64,000 nt of DNA from Flagellimonas profundi (GCF_017313275.1 NZ_JAFLNM010000001.1:1054001-1118000), one strand, 5' to 3'. Shown: positions 49,800 through 58,183, counted from the first letter of the stretch. Numbers and translations are program-made. The notes: a model not told the origin generated them from the sequence alone.

Positions 49800-52123
49800 T
49801 CACCTACAATTTCAACAAGTTCATCAAAATGTTTCCTATCAAGTTTTTTAATAATTTTCATCACATCCTTTACAATGTTGTCACTTTCACTTAAAATGTT
49901 ATCAATAGAGTTATCAAATGCCTCAATATGATCACTATGTGAATATTTATTTATAAATCTATAAACTCTTTCTCTCATTATATCATCAGACTTACTGGGC
50001 AAAGCATTATTGAGTAATTGTGCGAAATCATTTCTTTTCTTTGGAAATTTGAAGTTCAAGAAAATCTCTAAAAGTTTACGCGATATGTTTGCAACTGAAA
50101 AACACTGTTCAACCGATAACTTTGATTGATTTAAAAAAGTGTTTAACTTCATAAACAAGTAATGATATTCAGTGCTGTAAAGTAACAAAGTATTATCTGC
50201 ATTTTCAATAGATGATTGTCTTACTCCATTTCTGTAATCGCTAATAATATTATAAATACTATACTTTCTTTGAAAAAATACTTTTCCAGTTGAATCTTTC
50301 TTCTTTTTAGTCTTTTTCATCATCCAATCACGAACAAGTCTGTAAAATGTGAAGTTATGTGTCAACACAAATAATTGCTTTGAATCGTTACAAATATTAT
50401 TTATAAAAGAATATGCATTGAATAAATGATTTGAATCAAAGCTCGATATAGGATCATCTATTACAATTATGGTTTCTTTTAATTCACCTTCTTTTTCCAA
50501 AAGTTTTGTCAAAAAGTAAACAAAAGAGATTGCTGTTTTTTCGCCTTCACTTAAATTACTTCCCTTTTCACTTTTTTTCCCAACTCTTCTGATTATTTCA
50601 TAACCGTTCTTTGAAGAATTAAATCTTAAACTGATATCGCTATGATTTAAAAATCTATGGAGCTTATTATTAAATTCTTCTGCACCTAGAATCTCATCAT
50701 TTAGAGATGCATTTAACACCCTAATCTTTTTAGTTAAAACAGGTTTCTTCTCACTTAATTTTTCCAATTGTCTCTCATTGGCTTTGTTTAATCTAATTTT
50801 TGAAAAATACTTGCTTTTCTTAACCTCTTTCTGAGCTATTGACAATTCTAACTTTTTCTTTGCTTTATCAACAAAGTTTTCAAAATCATCGGAAGTTTCA
50901 TTATGTCTTTTAACAATATCTACTATACCATCTATAGTCGCATTAAATTTATTAATCTCTTCATGTGCAATTTCAATTACTCCAATCTCATAATTGAATG
51001 GGTTCTTATATTTTAAATTTAACGTGTCAATTGATTTATTTAAGGAATTCTCTATACTTACCTTTAACGACCTAAACTCTGAAAGAAATTTTAGATATTC
51101 CTTCCTTAAAAATGGATATAATTCAACATCCAACAAGAAATCAGTTAGTATTTCACTTTTAAATGTTTCGAATTTCCTAATAACTACTTCCAAATCCATT
51201 TGCAGACTTCTGAAGTCTTCATTAAAATGGGCGTTTAATTCACTTAACCTGCTTTCAGAAATTGGATTTTTACAAAATTTACATCGCTTTGAATTGTTAT
51301 GAAACTTTAAGCCTTCCTCCACCCACATACTAACCTGTGTGTTTTTTTGAAGAGAGGAAATAGTGTCAGCAACTATATTTTTTTTAATTAGTAAATTAGC
51401 CTCAGTTTGAAGTTCTCGAATTGAATCATAATCAATTTTTTCAGGAATTAGAGCATCGATTTTATCCAAATATTCTAATCTTGCAGTTAGTTTCAAACTG
51501 TCAATTTCCTTTGTTTTAGCAATAAGTTTAGTCTTTTTTATTTCTGAGATGTTATCGTCAATTAATTTTTTTAAACGTCTTTTATCGTAATTGAGATAAT
51601 ATTTGTCTTCAGTACTTAAAATTTTAAATTCATTTTTTATTTCTTTTGCTCCATTTATGAGAAATGTGTCCAGTTCATTTGCAGTTTTTTCAATTTCATT
51701 TTCCTTTTTGTTAATCTCAACTTCAAGCGAATTAAATTCGTCGGTCAGATTATCCAAATTCTTCTTATCCTCAACTTTCTTTTTTGATATATAAAGCAGT
51801 TTCTTAGTTATATTATCCCAATCAATATTTTCATCTACAAAATGCTCATTAAATACTTCTATTTTTAATCCCTCGGGAATGTTATCTATACTTTTTGAAT
51901 TAAGAACTATTCCATCATCTGTTCTAAAACTGAATGCTCCTTTTTTAAATGAATCATTTAAGGTTTTAGATTTCAAACAATTAAACAACTTTGAAAAAGT
52001 AGATTTCCCACTTCCATTCCAACCATAAATGAGATTATATTTTTCAAAACCTTGAATTTGACCAGTGTTTGAAATATCTTTCAATATTCCAAAATCCTTA
52101 ATAAACTCAATTTTACTTATCAT
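49796..52123 (-). CDS. RloC-like SMC/AAA ATPase with zinc-hook and anticodon-nuclease-like C-terminus
   Basis: Start at ATG 52123 (MISKIEF, 775 residues), overlapping the upstream stop as ATGA; a start at 52132 is less likely. Walker A GWNGSGKS (34-41); long coiled coils with a CxxC hook (C281-K-F-C284); ABC signature NLSEGEK (523-529); Walker B TIIVIDDPISSFD (551-563); H-loop VLTHN. After it comes a PrrC/RloC-like nuclease signature: R682-x3-E686 (SRKLLE) and H729 (YSHS), plus RERVYRFINKYSHSDH. RloC is a wobble-base-excising tRNase activated by DNA damage. Length, hook position and motif order agree well with RloC as I remember it, but I cannot compare sequences. AT-rich relative to the flanks. 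Confidence 0.75.
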   Translation of the reverse strand: MISKIEFIKDFGILKDISNTGQIQGFEKYNLIYGWNGSGKSTFSKLFNCLKSKTLNDSFKKGAFSFRTDDGIVLNSKSIDNIPEGLKIEVFNEHFVDENIDWDNITKKLLYISKKKVEDKKNLDNLTDEFNSLEVEINKKENEIEKTANELDTFLINGAKEIKNEFKILSTEDKYYLNYDKRRLKKLIDDNISEIKKTKLIAKTKEIDSLKLTARLEYLDKIDALIPEKIDYDSIRELQTEANLLIKKNIVADTISSLQKNTQVSMWVEEGLKFHNNSKRCKFCKNPISESRLSELNAHFNEDFRSLQMDLEVVIRKFETFKSEILTDFLLDVELYPFLRKEYLKFLSEFRSLKVSIENSLNKSIDTLNLKYKNPFNYEIGVIEIAHEEINKFNATIDGIVDIVKRHNETSDDFENFVDKAKKKLELSIAQKEVKKSKYFSKIRLNKANERQLEKLSEKKPVLTKKIRVLNASLNDEILGAEEFNNKLHRFLNHSDISLRFNSSKNGYEIIRRVGKKSEKGSNLSEGEKTAISFVYFLTKLLEKEGELKETIIVIDDPISSFDSNHLFNAYSFINNICNDSKQLFVLTHNFTFYRLVRDWMMKKTKKKKDSTGKVFFQRKYSIYNIISDYRNGVRQSSIENADNTLLLYSTEYHYLFMKLNTFLNQSKLSVEQCFSVANISRKLLEIFLNFKFPKKRNDFAQLLNNALPSKSDDIMRERVYRFINKYSHSDHIEAFDNSIDNILSESDNIVKDVMKIIKKLDRKHFDELVEIVGE

Positions 52124-52410
52124 AAAGCACAAATAATCTCATCCATTGCTTTATCATCTGGGTTATAGCCATCTCGTGGACCATTAAAGGTTTCAGTCAA
52201 TATTTCAAGTCCATCTGCATTGTTTAAGTCATAAAGTTTCCAACCCATTCTTCCAGAGCTGCTAAATCCATCTACTTGATATGCCCTCAAAACAGTGTTT
52301 CCAGCAGTGGAAACACCTAAGCAATGAGGTTCAACTGTCCTAGAATATCCATCATAGTCAAACTCAATAATTTTTTGATTTTCAATTGCTTCAGAAATTA
52401 AATCTTCCAT
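52120..52410 (-). CDS. Stand-alone WYL-like ligand-sensing protein, first gene of the operon
   Basis: 96 residues and no DNA-binding domain. The pattern (LISEAIENQKIIEFDYDGYSRTVEPHCLGVSTAGNTVLRAYQVDGFSSSGRMGWKLYDLNNADGLEILTETFNGPRDGYNPDDKAMDEIICAL) fits stand-alone WYL-fold proteins: an F-x-Y-x-G-x-x-R-x-V-E-P-H strand, then W-K-L-Y-D-L. WYL domains bind small ligands or nucleic acid ends and control many defence operons. It heads the operon and its stop overlaps the ATPase start. Whether it acts as sensor or structural subunit is unknown. Confidence 0.7.
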   Translation of the reverse strand: MEDLISEAIENQKIIEFDYDGYSRTVEPHCLGVSTAGNTVLRAYQVDGFSSSGRMGWKLYDLNNADGLEILTETFNGPRDGYNPDDKAMDEIICAL

Positions 52411-52592
52411 ATTTTATAAATTTAAAGGTTAGTGTTTGCGTCAATTCAAACGTTAAGCTTAAATGGTGAAGGCGGTCATTAAAAATGTATTTTTCTTTGA
52501 CCTTAAAAATGAGGCATTTAAATATAGGGTTTCAATTTGTTAAACAATTACAGAAAAGCGTCATAAAAACTGGGGTTTTCCCCTAATACAAA

Positions 52593-52617
52593 CAAAAAAA
52601 GCCCCCAAAGGGCTTTA
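52593..52617 (-). terminator. Rho-independent terminator
   Basis: AAAGCCC-ccaaa-GGGCTTT stem (52598-52616) with a run of T on the minus strand, 37 bp past the stop of the DUF302 gene. Confidence 0.8.
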
Positions 52618-52653
52618 CCAACTATTCCAAAAAATCCAACTATCCCACCTTCC

Positions 52654-53031
52654 CTAAAAAGCAATAATCCCCTGCACCCGTTCCAACAGCTCATCGGCCA
52701 TTTCAGGCTTCAACCCATAATCCTGTAAACTGCCCACAGGGTTTTTAAAACTCAGTTGGGTGGTGTGGGCATCCACTTGGTGCAGTACCAGTTTTAAGGG
52801 GATATCGTTTATGGCCAAAGGATCGTTCGCCATGATCTGGGCAATGTATTTGGGTTCAAAAAAGAGCAATTGGGTTAACGGGGGTATGGTTATGCCCTGT
52901 TGGGCCACAATGGCCTGGGTGTCTATCTCGTGCAGGAGCAAAAAGCCGTGCTCCACAATGCGTTTTTTCAACGCACCGTACAATTGCCCAAAGGGCACGG
53001 GCAGGGTTTGGTGTATTACATGTGCTTTCAT
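52654..53031 (-). CDS. DUF302 family protein
   Basis: 125 residues, cytoplasmic, one domain with two beta-alpha halves: LYGALKKRIVEHGFLLLHEIDTQAIVAQQG and LLFFEPKYIAQIMANDPLAINDIPLKLVLHQVDAHTTQLSFKNPVGSLQDYG, with the conserved FFxP and P-x-x-L segments of DUF302. These proteins are small and of unknown role, often near stress or transport genes. It lies 9 bp from the AraC gene and is probably its partner target. Confidence 0.8.
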   Translation of the reverse strand: MKAHVIHQTLPVPFGQLYGALKKRIVEHGFLLLHEIDTQAIVAQQGITIPPLTQLLFFEPKYIAQIMANDPLAINDIPLKLVLHQVDAHTTQLSFKNPVGSLQDYGLKPEMADELLERVQGIIAF

Positions 53032-53040
53032 AACAAAAGG

Positions 53041-53925
53041 TTACGCCATGGCGGAACGGGCAAAGCCCACGGTTTCGCGATAGGTTTTGGGCGAGATGTC
53101 CGCATTGTTCTTAAAAAATCGGCTAAAGTAGTGCTCGTCGTCGTACCCGAGGTCGTAAGCGATCTCCTTTACCGTTTTGTTGGTCAGGTACAGTTCGCGC
53201 TTGGCCTCGATTATGATCCGTTCGCTGATCAGGTTGGTCATGGTCTTGTTAAAATGGTTCTTGGTCATTTTGGCCAGCGCCTTGGGGCTTATGTTCAACA
53301 GGTCGGCATATTCGCCGGCGGAGTGTATGGTCTTGTAGTGCGTCTCTATCAGGTTTTTGAGCTTCTGGAGGATAAAGGGCTCCTTTTCGTCCGGGGTGCC
53401 CTCCAAGGCTTCGGGCTGTTGCTTGGCCTTGGCACGGGAGGCCGTGATCAAAAATATTTTAAGGTAAGAGACCAACAGCTCGTACTGCGCCAGCTCCGAT
53501 TTTTGCACCTCGGTGTACATCTGCTCCAGCATCAGTTCAAAATTGTGACACATTTCTTCGGTAACACAGAGCATGGGCGGACTGTAAATATTGTTAAAGA
53601 GCACCCCATTGCAAGCCACCTGTTCGTGGTGCTTGTGGATGCAGAAAAAATCGGGGTGAAAATGCAACACCACGCCCTCCAACGGTTCTTCCTCGGTAAT
53701 GGTAAACGGTTGATAGGGCGTTACGGCAATTAAGGTATTTGGCGTAAAGGTGTACTCCAAAAAGTCCACATGGGCGGTGCCCCTCCCCTTTTTTATCCAG
53801 ATCAAGGAATAGTGATTCAACCGTTGCGTATCGCAGAACTGGCAGCTATCGTCAAAAGAGGATAGTTTAAAGGCCAGGTTGCCCGTTTGTTCGTCGATGA
53901 GCGTGTGGGTGTTGTAGATGTCCAT
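53041..53925 (-). CDS. AraC family transcriptional regulator
   Basis: Start at ATG 53925 (MDIYNTHTL, 294 residues). The frame is open to 54006, but that stretch holds a REP-like repeat. N-terminal cupin-type sensor (about 15-110: HYSLIWIKKGRGTAHVDFLEYTFTPNTLIAVTPYQPFTI) and a C-terminal double HTH: AGEYADLLNISPKALAKMTKNHFNKTMTNLISERIIIEAKRELYLTNKTVKEIAYDLGYDDEHYFSRFFKNNADISPKTYRE. It likely controls the DUF302-DUF1348-YHS neighbourhood; ligand unknown. Confidence 0.9.
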   Translation of the reverse strand: MDIYNTHTLIDEQTGNLAFKLSSFDDSCQFCDTQRLNHYSLIWIKKGRGTAHVDFLEYTFTPNTLIAVTPYQPFTITEEEPLEGVVLHFHPDFFCIHKHHEQVACNGVLFNNIYSPPMLCVTEEMCHNFELMLEQMYTEVQKSELAQYELLVSYLKIFLITASRAKAKQQPEALEGTPDEKEPFILQKLKNLIETHYKTIHSAGEYADLLNISPKALAKMTKNHFNKTMTNLISERIIIEAKRELYLTNKTVKEIAYDLGYDDEHYFSRFFKNNADISPKTYRETVGFARSAMA

Positions 53926-53967
53926 TTTTTGATTGTATAGGTTGAATATCGGCAACCCCTCAAAAAA

Positions 53968-54008
53968 ATGTCTTGTCGAGCCTTTCGACTGCACTCGACC
54001 TGACACAT
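53968..54008. repeat. REP-like palindromic element
   Basis: TGTCTTGTCGAGCCTTTCGA-ctgcactCGACCTGACACATC: arms TGTC...TCGA / TCGA...TGACA around a short centre. It is a diverged relative of the CATCGAGCGCAGTCGAGATG element at 4240-4260, located between the AraC and DUF1348 genes. Confidence 0.5.
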
Positions 54009-54013
54009 CTTGA

Positions 54014-54436
54014 TTAAAGTCGCCTTTCGGTTTCGTCTATGGGCAGGTCGTTGATACTGGCAAAGCGCTTTTGCATAAGCCCGTGTTCGTTGAATTCCCA
54101 ATTCTCGTTCCCATATGCGCGAATCCACGCTCCTTCGGCATTTTGGTATTCGTATTCAAAACGAACTGCAATCTTATTGTCGGTATAGGCCCACAATTCC
54201 TTTCTTAATTTGTAATTTTTTTCTTTTTGCCACTTCTCCGTCAAAAAGGAAACTACTTCCTTGCGCCCGTTGATAAACTGCGAACGGTTGCGCCATTCGG
54301 TGTCCACCGAGTAGGCCTTGCTTACCTTTTCGGGGTCTTGGCTGTTCCAGGCATCTTCGGCCAATTGTACTTTTTCGCGTGCGGTTTCCTCGGTAAAGGG
54401 TGGCAGGGGATATTTTTTTTCTATTTCCATGGTCAT
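54014..54436 (-). CDS. DUF1348 (NTF2/SnoaL-like) protein
   Basis: 140 residues. Small cone-like fold: [120 protein letters not shown]. The W-R-N-R and D-x-x-W-R-N...G-R patterns are those of DUF1348, related to SnoaL-type cyclases and binding proteins, but no enzyme function is known for it. Cytoplasmic, probably cotranscribed with neighbours. Confidence 0.85.
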   Translation of the reverse strand: MTMEIEKKYPLPPFTEETAREKVQLAEDAWNSQDPEKVSKAYSVDTEWRNRSQFINGRKEVVSFLTEKWQKEKNYKLRKELWAYTDNKIAVRFEYEYQNAEGAWIRAYGNENWEFNEHGLMQKRFASINDLPIDETERRL

Positions 54437-54448
54437 GAATTTTTAAAA

Positions 54449-54486
54449 CAAAAAAAGGGCAGGACCTATGGCGGGGCCCTACCCTA
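54449..54486 (-). terminator. Terminator after the YHS gene
   Basis: On the minus strand AGGGTAGGGCC ... GGTCCTGCCCT pair (two G.T) and are followed by a T run, 15 bp past the stop of the YHS gene. Confidence 0.65.
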
Positions 54487-54500
54487 TGAGCTAATTAAAA

Positions 54501-54968
54501 CTACTTGCTACGTTGCACTTTGGGCCAATTGGCGTGTGCCGCCTTTTTTAGCACCGAAGTACGTTGTGCCCAATCTTCGTAGGTATTAAAGGGCTCTCCG
54601 TTAAAAGGTCCGTTAAAGAACAGGTACAGTTTACCATCGATCACCGCATATGTTTCCGGGTTGATGGGAAACTTAGCCTCTTTTGCACCAATGCCCCAGG
54701 CACAATAGCCATCAAACTGGGGTAAATAATTGTTCGGGGATTTTTTAAAGGCATTCTGGTTCGCCTTGCTGGCAAAGTAATACGTAGCACCATGATGCTT
54801 TACCGCATAACTTTTGCTGCCTTTTTGTGCTTCTCCAGAAAAATAGGAGACCACATCGTACCCACCAATGGCCAGACCGTTATCGTCTACCGGAGGGGTT
54901 TGGGCCTGTACACTGATAGCAGCAAACCATAGGATCCCAAAAAGAAAAAGATTTCTAAATGTTTTCAT
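54501..54968 (-). CDS. Secreted YHS-domain protein
   Basis: 155 residues. Signal peptide NLFLFGILWFAAISVQAQ. A metal-binding-type YHS domain: AIGGYDVVSYFSGEAQKGSKSYAVKHHGATYYFASKANQNAFKKSPNNYLPQFDGYCAWGIGAKEAKFPINPETYAVIDGKLYLFFN. Related YHS proteins bind copper or iron, or haem-associated ligands; the invariant Y-C-A-W-G pattern suggests a metal or thiol site. Periplasmic. Located between DUF1348 and the AhpD-like gene. Confidence 0.82.
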   Translation of the reverse strand: MKTFRNLFLFGILWFAAISVQAQTPPVDDNGLAIGGYDVVSYFSGEAQKGSKSYAVKHHGATYYFASKANQNAFKKSPNNYLPQFDGYCAWGIGAKEAKFPINPETYAVIDGKLYLFFNGPFNGEPFNTYEDWAQRTSVLKKAAHANWPKVQRSK

Positions 54969-54997
54969 TTGTATTTGATTTTAAGATTACTGATTGA

Positions 54998-55543
54998 TTA
55001 TACCGTAGCGGCTTCCACTACTGGAAAATCGATATCGGTGTTGGCCGTATTGTTGAAGTAATTGGTGAATACGTTCAAGGCCACGTGTGCCACGATCTCC
55101 CCCACGGCTCCATCGGTATACCCGGCCGCTTTTACAGTTTCCACATCTTCAGAGGAAACGCGTCCGTTTTTGGCGATCAAGGTTTGGGCAAACTGAAGTG
55201 CGGCAGCCACTTTAGGGTCCGCATTAATGGCCTCTCTTGCCGATTGCAAGGTGTTGGTATCGATACCCACCAATTTTTCACCGATAAAGGAGTGCGCGGA
55301 CAGGCAGTAGTTACAGGAATTGGACTCTGCTACGGTCAAGGCCAACAATTCGCCCAGTTTACCACCCAAAGATCCTTTGCCCAAAATATCGCTAAGGTTC
55401 AAATAACCTTCCAAAACGGCGGAGGAGTTCCCCATGGTTCTCATCATGTTGGGCACCATACCCAATTTACCTTGGATGCCTTCAAATAATTCTTTTGATC
55501 TTCCGGTTGCTTCCTTTGGATCTAATGCTTGTAAACGTGTCAT
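54998..55543 (-). CDS. Carboxymuconolactone decarboxylase/AhpD-like protein
   Basis: Start at ATG 55543 (MTRLQALDP, 181 residues); an upstream ATG at 55588 lies in a palindrome. The helical AhpD-like domain carries the Cys-x-x-Cys...His motif ESNSCNYCLSAHSFIGEKL (about residue 75) used for peroxidase or disulfide relay. A second helix pair follows (TVKAAGYTDGAVGEIVAHVALNVFTNYFNN). These proteins reduce peroxides with a disulfide partner. It fits the oxidative-stress character of the neighbourhood. Confidence 0.85.
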   Translation of the reverse strand: MTRLQALDPKEATGRSKELFEGIQGKLGMVPNMMRTMGNSSAVLEGYLNLSDILGKGSLGGKLGELLALTVAESNSCNYCLSAHSFIGEKLVGIDTNTLQSAREAINADPKVAAALQFAQTLIAKNGRVSSEDVETVKAAGYTDGAVGEIVAHVALNVFTNYFNNTANTDIDFPVVEAATV

Positions 55544-55573
55544 AACTTTCTGTTTTTTAATGAATAATTCGTT

Positions 55574-55587
55574 TGTCAATATTGACA
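55574..55587. promoter_or_regulatory. Perfect palindrome upstream of the AhpD-like gene
   Basis: TGTCAATATTGACA, 14 bp perfect inverted repeat, 31 bp upstream of the AhpD-like start; a TTTG lies next to it. Operator-like; protein unknown. Confidence 0.6.
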
Positions 55588-55780
55588 TTACAAAGGTGCG
55601 GTGATGTTGTCGTGAATAAAATGGACAGATGTCGCAAGTCCTTGGACAATTTTCCTTTAGATTTAAACTTGCTGAATTTTGGTCATTTCAAATAGGGCAT
55701 TCCTCAATCCAAAGGAGGTATGCATCAATTAAGTGCGCAAAATAATTGCGTATACTGTAGTTTGCCCAAAAAAATAGGAT

Positions 55781-55900
55781 ATGACTACCTTGGAAACTAT
55801 AAACACCTTGCAGATCATCTGTTTGGTGTTGTTGGGATGGATCATTTTTATGGTAGGTTGGTTGGCCGGTGCCATTTGGGGGAAAAGAAATAGGTTTTAG
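55781..55900 (+). CDS. Possible 39-residue membrane peptide
   Basis: ATG at 55781 to TAG at 55898: MTTLETINTLQIICLVLLG then IIFMVGWLAGAIWGKRNRF. One hydrophobic helix with a basic C-terminal tail, like small bacterial membrane peptides. The start is well defined and the region is otherwise empty, but short length makes chance possible. Confidence 0.5.
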   Translation: MTTLETINTLQIICLVLLGWIIFMVGWLAGAIWGKRNRF

Positions 55901-56090
55901 GACAATACGCTAACTTTATACACGTTGAACCCAATCCAAACCTACTTAAACCTACATTGCCATTTTTTGGAAAGACCCCCATATTGCATGCATACTGGCC
56001 TACTTTGGAGATAGGCAGTTTACCGTTAAAATAGACCGATTACACACCGGGGAAATACGGTATTTATGCTGGCACAAAAGCAATAGTATT

Positions 56091-56327
56091 TTGGCGAAAC
56101 CCAATCTAATATTAAGGAACGGAAAAACAAAAAAGGCTTCCAATGGTGAAACCACCGAATATATTTTCCTGCACGATGAACAGGTTTTTACCGTGGAGCA
56201 CATCCCCCCGACAACAAATGGGGGTGCCCATTTCTTTTTTCTAGAGGTATCGGATGAAAGCCATAAAAAAAGTACTTGGAAAATGGAACAAATGCCCATA
56301 CCCAAGTACTTAATTGATATTTCTTAA
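56091..56327 (+). CDS. Hypothetical protein without a usual start codon
   Basis: Read from a TTG at 56091 the frame gives 78 residues (MAKPNLILRNG ... PKYLIDIS) with a natural-looking beta-rich sequence (EYIFLHDEQVFTVEHIPPTTNGGAHFFFLEVSDES). The same frame is open upstream to 55950, adding a further sequence of similar quality (AIFWKDPHIACILAYFGDRQFTVKIDRLHTGEIRYLCW), but no ATG, GTG or good TTG starts it there. It may start on a rare codon, or be a 5'-truncated or frameshifted gene. No family recognised. Confidence 0.5.
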   Translation: MAKPNLILRNGKTKKASNGETTEYIFLHDEQVFTVEHIPPTTNGGAHFFFLEVSDESHKKSTWKMEQMPIPKYLIDIS

Positions 56328-56330
56328 TGA

Positions 56331-57530
56331 TTATCCTTTATAGGTCACCCGGTAAATGGCATTGCCCTCATCGTCGGAAATCAGCAAAGAGCCATCTTCC
56401 AAGAACAATAGATCCACAGGTCTACCAAAGGCTTCTTGTGATGCTTCATCCAACCAGCCATCAATAAATGGCTCGTAACTTACGGCCTCACCATTTTCCA
56501 ATGTTACTAAGCTTACCCTGTACCCCACTTTGGAAGAGCGGTTCCAAGAACCGTGTTCCGCCAAAAATGCCTGTCCTGTGTAGGCATCCGGAAACATGGG
56601 CCCTTGAGCAAATTTAACCCCCAAAGCTGCTACGTGGGCTCCGAGCTGTTGTACGGGAGGCACAAAATCGGAGCATGGACGCTGATCACCAAACTCTGGG
56701 TCCTTTACCGTTCCCCCATGGCAAAATGGATAGCCGAAATGTTGGCCCACTTCGGTAAGTTTGTTCAATTCGCCCGGAGGTACATCGTCGCCCATCATGT
56801 CCCTACCGTTATCGGTGAACCAAAGTTCGTTGGTATCCGGGTGCCAGGTAAAGCCAACGGTATTCCGAACCCCATGTGCCACAATTTCCCTGTTGCTCCC
56901 ATCGGGATCCATTCTGGTGATGGTCCCGAAACGTTCATCTTCGTCGGTGCGGTCACAAATATTACAAGGGGCACCTACGGGAACATATAATTTATCATCG
57001 GGCCCAAAGGCGATGTATTTCCATCCATGGTGAAATTCGGTCGGGTAATCGTCATAAATCAATTCGGGCTCCGCAGGGTTTTCCAACTGCGACTCAATAT
57101 CCGAATACTTGTACAAACGGCTAACTGCGGCAACATACAAAGCACCGTCCCTAAAGGCCATTCCGTTGGGTTGCTCCAAATCCGTGGCTATGGTATAGGT
57201 TTCATCTACCCGGTAATCCCCATCCACATCTTTTAATGCATAAACACTTCCTTCATTTCGGGTACCTACAAAAAGGGTTCCATCGGTACCCATAGCCATG
57301 GAACGGGCTCCTTCAATGTTTTCCGCATAAACATCTATGCTAAAACCTTCTGGTAGATTGAGGCGGTCCAAGGGCAGGTCACCGGTATATTCCGGTGCTT
57401 CTTCTGCATTCTCCGCTACTTCCTCGGTAGTTTCCTCCTCTTTACTTTCTTTGTTTCCTTTACATGCTATAAATCCCACTGAAAGTAGCAGCATCAGCAC
57501 AGACCTTAAGGTCAACGTATACATTCTCAT
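56331..57530 (-). CDS. Sorbosone/PQQ-type sugar dehydrogenase-like lipoprotein
   Basis: 399 residues with a lipobox (LLSVGFIAC) and an acidic tether (EEETTEEVAENAEEAPE). A six-bladed NHL/GSDH-like propeller follows: LPEGFSIDVYAENIEGARSMAMGTDGTLFVGTRNEGSVYAL, NGMAFRDGALYVAAVSRLYKY, HGWKYIAFGPDDKLYVPVGAPCNIC, THPDTNELWFTDNGRDMMGDDVPPGEL, AFLAEHGSWNRSSKVGYRV, FGRPVDLLFLEDGSLLISDDEGNAIYRV. These are blocks of the soluble glucose/sorbosone dehydrogenase family. Cys pairs (CNICDR, PFCHGG...RPCSDF) may form disulfides. Electron acceptor and substrate unknown. Faces the gene at 56091. Confidence 0.85.
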   Translation of the reverse strand: MRMYTLTLRSVLMLLLSVGFIACKGNKESKEEETTEEVAENAEEAPEYTGDLPLDRLNLPEGFSIDVYAENIEGARSMAMGTDGTLFVGTRNEGSVYALKDVDGDYRVDETYTIATDLEQPNGMAFRDGALYVAAVSRLYKYSDIESQLENPAEPELIYDDYPTEFHHGWKYIAFGPDDKLYVPVGAPCNICDRTDEDERFGTITRMDPDGSNREIVAHGVRNTVGFTWHPDTNELWFTDNGRDMMGDDVPPGELNKLTEVGQHFGYPFCHGGTVKDPEFGDQRPCSDFVPPVQQLGAHVAALGVKFAQGPMFPDAYTGQAFLAEHGSWNRSSKVGYRVSLVTLENGEAVSYEPFIDGWLDEASQEAFGRPVDLLFLEDGSLLISDDEGNAIYRVTYKG

Positions 57531-57625
57531 CTTGTTATGTTAGGTGTTTTGGTTTTTGAATCAATAAAGCTATAATAAAATGATGGAACCCTCATGCCCC
57601 TTACGGCATTCTTTTGTGATTTGAC

Positions 57626-58183
57626 CTACTCTTCGTCCTTAAATTCGGAAAGATCGCCCTGGTACCACATATTTGTTCGGTGCGTACTGGATATGGTAAG
57701 CCTTGCCCTGCCATTGGGATAAAGCTGGGCAATCACCTGAAATCCTTCGGACTCGTGGTCTATGGTGAAACGCATGGTTTGGCCCGTTCCATTTTTGATG
57801 GGTGAAAACGAGAGTTCTTCGGGAATTCCCTCAAATAGGATCCCTGTATTGTTCTGATTGTAGTAGCCGCCCATTCTGCGTTCCCCATAAAAGGGCAGGT
57901 CGGCCATAACACTATCGCCTACCATGCGAAAATAGCCCCCGGTTCCCGAAACATCAATTCGGCTGGCGGTACTGCCCGGTGGCAATAATCCTGCATTTGC
58001 TATACTGTTTAAACTTTGGGTGGCCATGGGTTGCGCCAGAAGAACTTTGACTTCAAAATGTTTTTGCGCGATCATGTTGTCGAAAGCGGCAAGCTCTTCC
58101 GGAGTGGCCTTGCTTTTGCTCGAAGCGCACGCTATCGAAAACAACAATAGCATATAGGCGCCAATTTTTATCAGGGACTTCAT
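57626..58183 (-). CDS. DUF4251 lipoprotein
   Basis: Start at ATG 58183 (MKSLIKIG, 185 residues) with lipobox LFSIAC; the frame is open to 58222. The DUF4251 domain follows: IAQKHFEVKVLLAQPMATQSLNSIANAGLLPPGSTASRIDVSGTGGYFRMVGDSVMADLPFYGERRMGGYYNQNNTGILFEGIPEELSFSPIKNGTGQTMRFTIDHESEGFQVIAQLYPNGRARLTI. Secreted beta-barrel-like protein known mainly from Bacteroidota; function unknown. It is next to an EamA exporter gene. Confidence 0.82.
   Translation of the reverse strand: MKSLIKIGAYMLLLFSIACASSKSKATPEELAAFDNMIAQKHFEVKVLLAQPMATQSLNSIANAGLLPPGSTASRIDVSGTGGYFRMVGDSVMADLPFYGERRMGGYYNQNNTGILFEGIPEELSFSPIKNGTGQTMRFTIDHESEGFQVIAQLYPNGRARLTISSTHRTNMWYQGDLSEFKDEE

Noticed and set aside
49796-52132. 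Start at 52132 (MCFMISK) for the RloC-like ATPase
   Set aside because: The ATG at 52123 gives an exact ATGA overlap with the upstream stop and the standard MISKIEF opening, so it is preferred.
48762-52410. Assignment to Lamassu, Septu, Gabija or PARIS
   Set aside because: Domain order does not match: no HNH or TOPRIM partner, no UvrD, and the nuclease is separate and last, whereas the ATPase itself carries an RloC-like catalytic signature.
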